This document shows positions 58,101 through 64,000 of a DNA stretch of 64,000 nt, in pieces. The translations under genes and the position numbers were made by a program. Below the pieces are notes generated by a model that worked only from the letters and a program-made list of their open reading frames with translations, was not told the DNA's origin and did no database searches. Positions within the stretch are counted from its first letter, which is position 1. The number at the start of each line of letters is the position of its first letter. The stretch spans positions 19,484,648 through 19,548,647 of the forward strand of contig CM047425.1 in the NCBI GenBank assembly GCA_026168455.1. The letters are read 5' to 3'. The stretch is from Theocolax elegans (taxonomy: Eukaryota; Arthropoda; Insecta; Hymenoptera; Cerocephalidae).

Positions 58101-59984
58101 GCATTGCAATATACATTTTATCATTTTTACATGAATGTATTCGCTTTTCTTTTTGATATAGATAATTTCATCACAATAATAAACGTTAAATATATTTGTT
58201 TCTTCAATTTCAGAAAATTAAGATGTACAAGTTGAGTGGATTTATATATTCTAACATCACATGTCTTGCAATAGTGTCTCTCGTTTTGTAGCGTTAGCTA
58301 CAAAAAATAGTAAAACATATATTAAAATAAATTATTCAATTTAATTAAAGTTATTTTACGTTTTTCCTTGTAATGAAAAACGTACTAACAAAGAGAGTAA
58401 TCGAAATCTGAAATACGAATTTGTTTGAAAACGTGGAATATGATTCTTTAACCAAAATAGAAAGACTCGTGTCTCAAGATTATGTCCAATGGGCTATAGA
58501 AATAAAGATATTAGATCTTTTCAAGAATTGAAATAACTTGAATTCTATATAGTACCTATAGTTATTATGTAAAAACGAAAAGAAACTTACATTAAGATCT
58601 ATTATTGCAATTTTGGTTTGTTGGTTAGCTCAAATGGTTCAAACGTTATATATTATTGAAAAATAGTAACAAATTTATGTCAATTTTTAATGAAACGTTT
58701 AGATGAATTTTTAGAACTGGAGATATTTCTGTTTTCGTTGAACCTTTTTCAAAGAACAGTTTAAAACAAATTAGTTTGTCGGATTCCAAGTACTCTTCTT
58801 ACAAGATTTTCGTAATTTTGATTATCAGAACTACCTACTACATGAAATAAACTTCTCGTGATAAAAAAGGAGAAACGAATTAGTTAGTCTATTATTGCCA
58901 AAGCCTTGAAAAGAAAGTAAACTAAAGTAGAAAGAAATTGTGGTGAAATGAAAAAAAAAAAAAAAGAAATATGCTTTTTGTCATGCACTAAATAGAATTA
59001 CACTATGGTAACATCAATTGTGCGAGTTGGTACATTGAAAATTGGCCAGTGACGCATCGAGTCATGCTCTCGTACTCAAATACAGCTTGACCCATTGCAC
59101 GGTCTCTTATCTGGTTATCCGTTGCAGGCTATCTATATCTCGAGGACACGTTGATGGGTACGATTATAATGGTGGCAGTAATTGGTGCTGTGCGCTCGTG
59201 GCTGCTCGTGCCCCAGCCGCTTGTTGTTGTGGAGAACATCAGTGTCGATCAGTTTGCCGCTGCTTACGGGGTCTATGCCATTGTCAGTGGTGTTATTTCA
59301 GTCATCTTTGGTCCATTCGCCGGTAATTTCAACTCGTATTTTATACCTACTTTATTTTCTGGATTTCTCAAAAATCTAATTTACAATAAACAATTTGTAA
59401 TCCTACACATTTTTTTAAAACAATTTTAAACCACATAAATAGTAATATACAAAGCGTTAAAACGCAAATTAATAAATTCATATTTAATATTGGAACGTAA
59501 ATACTTCTCTATTTTTTAAAAATATTATACAAATTTTAAAGCTTTAATTTCTATAAAATTTACACAGTTCTTATATCACTTGAATAATCTATACTATAAT
59601 ATGATTGTTATCTTTTAATTATTTATATCAAGAATATCAAATGCAATATAATAATCTTACACTTATCAATTGATATTTAATTATATTGATAATTATCGCA
59701 TAAATATGCAATCATATTGTATACGTGTATATCATAGTTTAATCATTTAAATATAACAATTACTTTCCTTATTCCAATAAATGTTATTATTGTATTTGTA
59801 AAATGTTTTTCACTATTTGACTTATTGTTTATTTTAATTAAATGTTACAGGTATTGTAAAAGACTGGACAGACAGTTTCGTCGTGTGCCAAATAGTACTT
59901 TTAGTGATGAACGCTTTATTTATTGTGCCATGGTCGATGGAAATTATATTTAATAAAGAATCGAAAAGTGCTTCAAAAAGTTAG
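46126..59984 (+). CDS. Monocarboxylate transporter-like protein (SLC16/MCT family), 9 coding exons
   Basis: Proposed coding exons: 46126-46338, 48024-48150, 53588-53802, 54346-54436, 55129-55391, 55636-55985, 56902-57200, 59128-59322 and 59851-59984. All borders are GT/AG, phases match at every junction and the sum is 1887 bases (628 aa). Residues 1-55 are a charged cytoplasmic tail. PDGGWGWMV at the start of the first membrane helix is the MCT signature. Exons 2-5 carry helices of the N-terminal bundle (GLGLIFTICNTNFNAYFDKKRS, MEEYGFRGTAAITGAL, ALMRPPTSWK). Exons 5-6 form a long cytoplasmic loop, and exons 7-9 form the C-terminal bundle (FLNMCLGISFVFTSDF and so on) and a short tail. The family moves monocarboxylates or related small molecules with protons across the plasma membrane; the substrate cannot be told. 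Exons 2 and 4 have extra copies inside the gene. Confidence 0.88.
47778..48909 (+). repeat. Intragenic duplication A, copy 1 (with exon 2)
   Basis: The 1.13-kb block starting GCAAATTCACCTTGAC contains exon 2. It is repeated at 50469-51588. Confidence 0.85.
50050..50220. repeat. AGAGT-rich element, left-end type
   Basis: Begins ACACGCTAAACTGG and then has many AGAGTT / AACTCT motifs in both orientations. The reverse complement of its start closes the element at 53290-53475. Confidence 0.5.
50469..51588 (+). repeat. Intragenic duplication A, copy 2
   Basis: Copy of 47778-48909, shorter by scattered single-base deletions. It is followed directly by a copy of the exon-4 block (51591-52262), joining sequences that lie 5 kb apart in the gene. 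Confidence 0.85.
50713..50836 (+). pseudogene. Second copy of transporter exon 2, frame broken
   Basis: It matches 48024-48150 but lacks three single bases (124 against 127 nt), all in short runs, with no substitution seen in the exon. The splice sites are kept. Reading is garbled between the first and third deletion. Confidence 0.8.
51591..52262 (+). repeat. Intragenic duplication B, displaced copy (with exon 4)
   Basis: 672-bp block, apparently identical to 53869-54540 as far as compared. It contains an intact-looking copy of exon 4 (52068-52158) with splice sites, but it lies before exon 3, so it cannot be used in the normal order. Confidence 0.85.
52458..52851. repeat. Two tandem palindromic units
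   Basis: Two hairpin-forming units (52458-52628 and 52679-52851) in direct repeat, about 220 bases apart. In each, TCCTTCGCTGACCA...GAGTCCGAGTAATCAAAAATGAAAT pairs with its complement around a short A/T loop. Probably a MITE that was tandemly duplicated within the intron. Confidence 0.75.
52986..53150. repeat. Short tandem duplication, about 85 bp x 2
   Basis: CTACAGACTTGATGGTA...GGTTAGGTTAAGTATTGAG occurs twice in direct repeat, with a 3-base insertion (GTA) in the second copy. Confidence 0.75.
53290..53475. repeat. AGAGT-rich element, right-end type
   Basis: Dense AACTCTA / TAGAGTT motifs in both orientations, ending ACCAGTTTAAGCGTGT, the near complement of ACACGCTAAACTGG at 50050. Either two separate MITEs of one family or the two ends of one rearranged element. 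Confidence 0.5.
53869..54540 (+). repeat. Intragenic duplication B, in-order copy (with exon 4)
   Basis: Holds exon 4 (54346-54436) in the position that gives a consistent transporter reading after exon 3. Same 672-bp block as 51591-52262. Confidence 0.85.
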
Positions 59985-60479
59985 TGTTAGTTGTGCCAAC
60001 AAAGACTGGACGAAAATGCACATCCACATCAACAATAACAACAACGAAAAAAAAACATACCGGGAGGTGGTTAACTGTCACATAGTTAATTTAATACGTT
60101 GACTTATAAATTCACGAATTTTATTAGCGAAATACTTATATATTTCTATTTTATATTATAGAGTAAGTGTTAACTGTAAATCATGCAGCTCAGATAGTAT
60201 ATATAATTTATTTATTATCAAATTTCATCAGAGTGAAAAAAATTATAAATACAATCGAATCTGTTTTACAGAAATATTTTTTATTTGTAAATAAATTAAA
60301 TTAACAATTAATGTTTTGCGTACAACGAATTTTCTCGTTATTAATAAATGTCGCCTATATAATATATGTGATATAATGATTTAAATTACGTTAATGAAAA
60401 TTTATTATAATTAATAAATAAGTAGGATGCAGTCTATTTTTTTTTCATAATGTCCAGTAGTTTTATATATTAATAATCT

Positions 60480-60610
60480 ACTGATACTTTTTATCCGCAA
60501 TTTTTTAACGATACATATACATTATGTTTCACAATTTTTTAACGGTACGGTACATACATTATGTTTCACAATTTTTTAACGATACGTACATTATGTTTCA
60601 CAATATTTTT
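60480..60610. repeat. Tandem repeat downstream of the transporter gene
   Basis: About three copies of a 38-48-bp unit containing CAATTTTTTAACGATAC and ACATTATGTTTCA. The transporter 3' region (59985-60480) holds several AATAAA signals. Confidence 0.7.
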
Positions 60611-60837
60611 TTTTTTCCATTTTATTACATTCCTCGTTTATTTGTTCTTTATATCTAATTATCCTTAAATTGCATAAATCTTTATTTTATGGATTTGATA
60701 ATTTATATACCAAATCGAGAAAAAAAATTATCCTTTACCAAATACTTCACTGAAGTTATAAACTAATTATGGTAAATCATAAAAAAATCTAATGATCACA
60801 TGCGAATAAATAATGTAAAAGATAGGTAGTGTTAAAA

Positions 60838-63800
60838 TTACGCGGTTGCAGCCGGTTTACGGGGCTCAATTTTTATTCTAAAACCGTCGGACCTCTTCAA
60901 AATAATATCTACCAAGAGTTTAAAATCTTTTTCTGTCACATCGGATGTAATTTTGTAATGTCTCAAAATCGTTGAAATCAAAACCTTGAGTTTCAGCATA
61001 GCATATTTACGACCAACGCATGACCTTAAAAATAAAAGTAATGTGTCAAAATGTGTGTAACGATAAATAAATTCGTATTAAAACAGTAATCAAAATTTCT
61101 AAACATAAAAGAGAAACCAAAAATGTACTGTTATTTTTACATACCTTGGTCCAGCACTGAATGGAATAAATGCGTAGTAGTGTCTATTTTGAGTATTCTC
61201 CGGCAAAAAGTTATCAGGATCAAATACTTCGGGATTTGGATAATGCTCTTCTAATCGATGCGTTTTAAATTGCGATATAATAACCGTGCAACCGGCTGGT
61301 AAAATATAATCCTTTGAGACTGAAAATAATGTTAAATAATTAATTAGTTACATTTATAGTCTATGAGAAATAAAAACTTATTCCCTGATTAAATTTAGTA
61401 GACTTTGATCAAATATTTTAATTTATTTTTTTATTTTAAAAGGTACTATAAATCATTTAATGACTTCTAATTAAACAATTAACGATATTCTTATTATTAC
61501 CTAATTTTACATCACGATTGAGTTGTCTCGCAATTGCTGGTACTGGTGGGAAGAGACGCAATGTTTCTAAAATTACTCTTTCTAGATATTTCATTTCCAG
61601 TGTATCTTGGAAGGTGCAAGGTCGATCAGAACCTTTAAATATTTCATTCAATTCTTCCATTACACGATCCTAAAAAAAAGTATTCAAATTATATTTTCTT
61701 AATTATTAACAATATTGAATGTCACATGTCACGAAATTCCAACTTCATTTGTTATTGACAATAAATTCATCGTTTTAATCAATGCAGCATAATTTTGATT
61801 ATAACAATATCGACAAAAATTAATTAGTACCAAATGTATAATAATTAATCGTAATGGGAGATGTGGAGAAAGGAAAAGAATTGTATAAAAAAATGTGTTC
61901 GCAATGCCATAGTTACGATAGAAATGGCAAAAACAAAGTCGGCCCTAACCTATTCGGTATTATGGGAAGAACCTGTGGATGTAAGTCAAGTATGAACTTT
62001 TTGATATTTTGTTACGAACTTTTTGAAATTTTGATATTTTGTATGCTTGCTTGTATGTGCAGTGCTAAGCGCAATATTTTTTATTCTCTTAATTATTTTG
62101 TATTATAACACATATAGCCATGGCTGGATTTCCATTTTCCAACGCAATGAAGGACAAGAAAGTTAAATGGGATGATAATAGTATGGACGAATATTTGCAA
62201 CAGCCAAAAAAATATATCCCAGGGACTAAAATGGTATTCAATGGTATTAAGAAAGAGGAGGATCGCAAGCACATAATTGCATTTTTGAAATCATTAAAAT
62301 GAGAGGGAAAATATGAGGAAATATTGTTAAATAAACAATGTCAATACCTGTATTTCTTGATGGGTTCCTAGTACAGAGAAAACAAAACTGGATCCTGATG
62401 AAGTTGTGTCATGGCCCTAAGACAAAATCGATTTATATGCATTTAAAAAATTAATACTTTAGATTGATATAAAACTATAGTATCACTTATCGTAAGTGTA
62501 AAAAATCAAAATTTCTAAACATAAAAGAGAAACCAAAAATGTACTGTTATTTTTACATACCTTGGTCCAGCACTGAATGGAATAAATGCGTAGTAGTGTC
62601 TATTTTGAGTATTCTCCGGCAAAAAGTTATCAGGATCAAATACTTCGGGATTTGGATAATGCTCTTCTAATCGATGCGTTTTAAATTGCGATATAATAAC
62701 CGTGCAACCGGCTGGTAAAATATAATCCTTTGAGACTGAAAATAATGTTAAATAATTAATTAGTTACATTTATAGTCTATGAGAAATAAAAACTTATTCC
62801 CTGATTAAATTTAGTAGACTTTGATCAAATATTTTAATTTATTTTTTTATTTTAAAAGGTACTATAAATCATTTAATGACTTCTAATTAAACAATTAACG
62901 ATATTCTTATTATTACCTAATTTTACATCACGATTGAGTTGTCTCGCAATTGCTGGTACTGGTGGGAAGAGACGCAATGTTTCTAAAATTACTCTTTCTA
63001 GATATTTCATTTCCAGTGTATCTTGGAAGGTGCAAGGTCGATCAGAACCTTTAAATATTTCATTCAATTCTTCCATTACACGATCCTAAAAAAAATACTC
63101 AAATTATATTTTCTTAATTATTAACAATATTGAATGTCACATGTCACGAAATTCCAACTTCATTTGTTATTGACAATAAATTCATCGTTTTAATCAATGC
63201 GACATCATTTTGATTATGACAATATTGATAAAAATTAATTAGTATCAAATGTATAATAATTAATCGTAATGGGAGATGTGGAGAAAGGAAAAGAATTGTA
63301 TAAAAAAATGTGTTCGCAATGCCATAGTTACGATAGAAATGGCAAAAACAAAGTCGGCCCTAACCTATTCGGTATTATGGGAAGAACCTGTGGATGTAAG
63401 TCAAGTATGAAATTTTTGATATTTTGTTACGAACTTTTTGAAATTTTGATATTTTGTATGCTTGCTTGTATGTGCAGTGCTAAGCGCAATATTTTTTATT
63501 CTCTTAATTATTTTGTATTATAACACATATAGCCATGGCTGGATTTCCATTTTCCAACGCAATGAAGGACAAGAAAGTTAAATGGGATGATAATAGTATG
63601 AACGAATATTTGCAACAGCCAAAAAAATATATCCCAGGGACTAAAATGGTATTCAATGGTATTAAGAAAGAGGAGGATCGCAAGCACATAATTGCATTTT
63701 TGAAATCATTAAAATGAGAGGGAAAATATGAGGAAATATTGTTAAATAAACAATGTCAATACCTGTATTTCTTGATGGGTTCCTAGTACAGAGAAAACAA

Positions 63801-64000
63801 AACTGGATCCTGATGAAGTTGTGTCATGGCCCTAAGACAAAAATCGATTTATATGCATTTAAAAAAATTAATACTTTAGATTGATATAAAACTATAGTAT
63901 CACTTATCGTAAGTGTAAAAAATTAAAATTTCGAATAATAACCTCAAACATGATTGTGTCAACTTCTTCCTTAATTTCTTCATCAGTCAAGTGCTCTCCA
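60838..64000 (-). CDS. CYP4-like cytochrome P450, 3' part, with internally duplicated exons
   Basis: Minus strand, stop TAA at 60838-60840. Exons in transcript order: 63943-64000 (partial; EHLTDEEIKEEVDTIMFE), 63763-63831 (I-helix, GHDTTSSGSSF), 62917-63085 (K-helix ETLR), 62561-62735 (IPFSAGPR at the end), then second copies 62348-62416, 61501-61669 and 61145-61319, then 60838-61024 (heme loop SCVGRKYAM with the Cys ligand). The coding path I, K, pre-heme, heme is complete and in phase using either copy of the first three. Using all copies fails because 62561 ends in phase 2 and 62416 begins in phase 0. The heme exon is present once. The family is microsomal; CYP4 enzymes hydroxylate fatty acids and other lipids. 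The 5' exons lie outside the window. Confidence 0.85.
61091..62508. repeat. 1.4-kb tandem duplication, copy 1
   Basis: Contains three P450 exons and a whole cytochrome c gene. It is repeated at 62509-63925. The shared sequence begins TCAAAATTTCTAAACATAAAAG, and the junction has AAAATTTC homology. Confidence 0.88.
61854..62302 (+). CDS. Cytochrome c, two exons, copy 1
   Basis: Exons 61854-61980 and 62118-62302 (intron 137 bp, GT/AG, phase 1) give 103 aa. CSQCH near residues 15-19 is the covalent heme-binding CXXCH motif. GPNLFGIMGR and PKKYIPGTKM, with the axial Met, are the conserved blocks. The protein carries electrons between complex III and cytochrome oxidase in the mitochondrial intermembrane space and takes part in apoptosome activation. 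It is a few residues shorter than usual insect cytochrome c (about 107-108) and diverges in places (GRTCGSMAGF, MDEYLQQ), so it may be a second, tissue-restricted paralogue. It lies antisense in a P450 intron. The ORFs on the minus strand here are shadows. Confidence 0.88.
62509..63925. repeat. 1.4-kb tandem duplication, copy 2
   Basis: Second copy of 61091-62508. Differences include clustered substitutions near 63199-63245 (for example TATAACAATATCGAC against TATGACAATATTGAT) as well as small indels, so the copies are distinct alleles or paralogues and not a simple read error. Confidence 0.88.
63269..63717 (+). CDS. Cytochrome c, two exons, copy 2
   Basis: Exons 63269-63395 and 63533-63717, same structure as 61854-62302 and also 103 aa. 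The only coding change I see is Asp to Asn in the DEYLQQ segment (reads NEYLQQ). Both heme-binding and Met-ligand motifs are intact, so both copies could be functional. It arose with the 1.4-kb tandem duplication and again sits antisense in the intron between the P450 I-helix and K-helix exons. Confidence 0.88.

Noticed and set aside
1..64000. CRISPR arrays, operons or prokaryotic features
   Set aside because: The repeats found are transposons and segmental duplications. Introns and SINEs show eukaryotic DNA.

Overview
The window is AT-rich insect nuclear DNA, most likely hymenopteran. The reasons are long introns with GT/AG borders, a CYP4-type cytochrome P450, an SLC16-type transporter carrying the PDGGWGW signature, and dense insect-type BEL/Pao and Ty3/Gypsy elements. 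The exact species cannot be told from the sequence.

Positions 1-32.8 kb are a nest of LTR retrotransposons. The outermost layer is an old Gypsy element (Gypsy-A) with an integrase fragment at 3-242, an env-like fragment, and two accessory ORFs; its 3' end and LTR are probably at 31.6-32.8 kb. A minus-strand BEL/Pao element (LTRs 2773-3486 and 27042-27753, 5-bp target duplication catag) is inserted into it. A second Gypsy element (Gypsy-B, 9141-26934) is inserted in the BEL 5' leader. Gypsy-B has very long LTRs (3.4 kb) with repeated hairpin motifs, two unrecognised 115-aa ORFs before gag, gag, a broken pol, an envelope gene resembling chuvirus glycoproteins rather than the usual insect env, and a lysine-rich ORF after env. 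A 2.3-kb tandem duplication (28024-30372) repeats the right end of the nest.

Positions 30.4-43 kb are a repeat graveyard: foldback/MITE elements, a 5S rRNA-derived SINE with an 18-bp target duplication, a tRNA-derived SINE, an unidentified GC-rich block, a duplicated 1.2-kb AT-rich block and a decayed BEL/Pao relic interrupted by a MITE.

Positions 43.7-60.5 kb hold a plus-strand monocarboxylate-transporter-like gene. Nine coding exons splice in consistent phases to 628 codons, and a candidate TATA box and non-coding first exon lie upstream. Parts of two introns and exons 2 and 4 are present again inside the gene, in an order that cannot all be spliced; the second exon 2 differs only by 1-base deletions, which points to assembly or haplotype duplication.

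Positions 60.8-64 kb hold the 3' part of a CYP4-like P450 on the minus strand, running off the window. A complete two-exon cytochrome c gene lies antisense inside one of its introns. A 1.4-kb tandem duplication copies three P450 exons and the whole cytochrome c gene.
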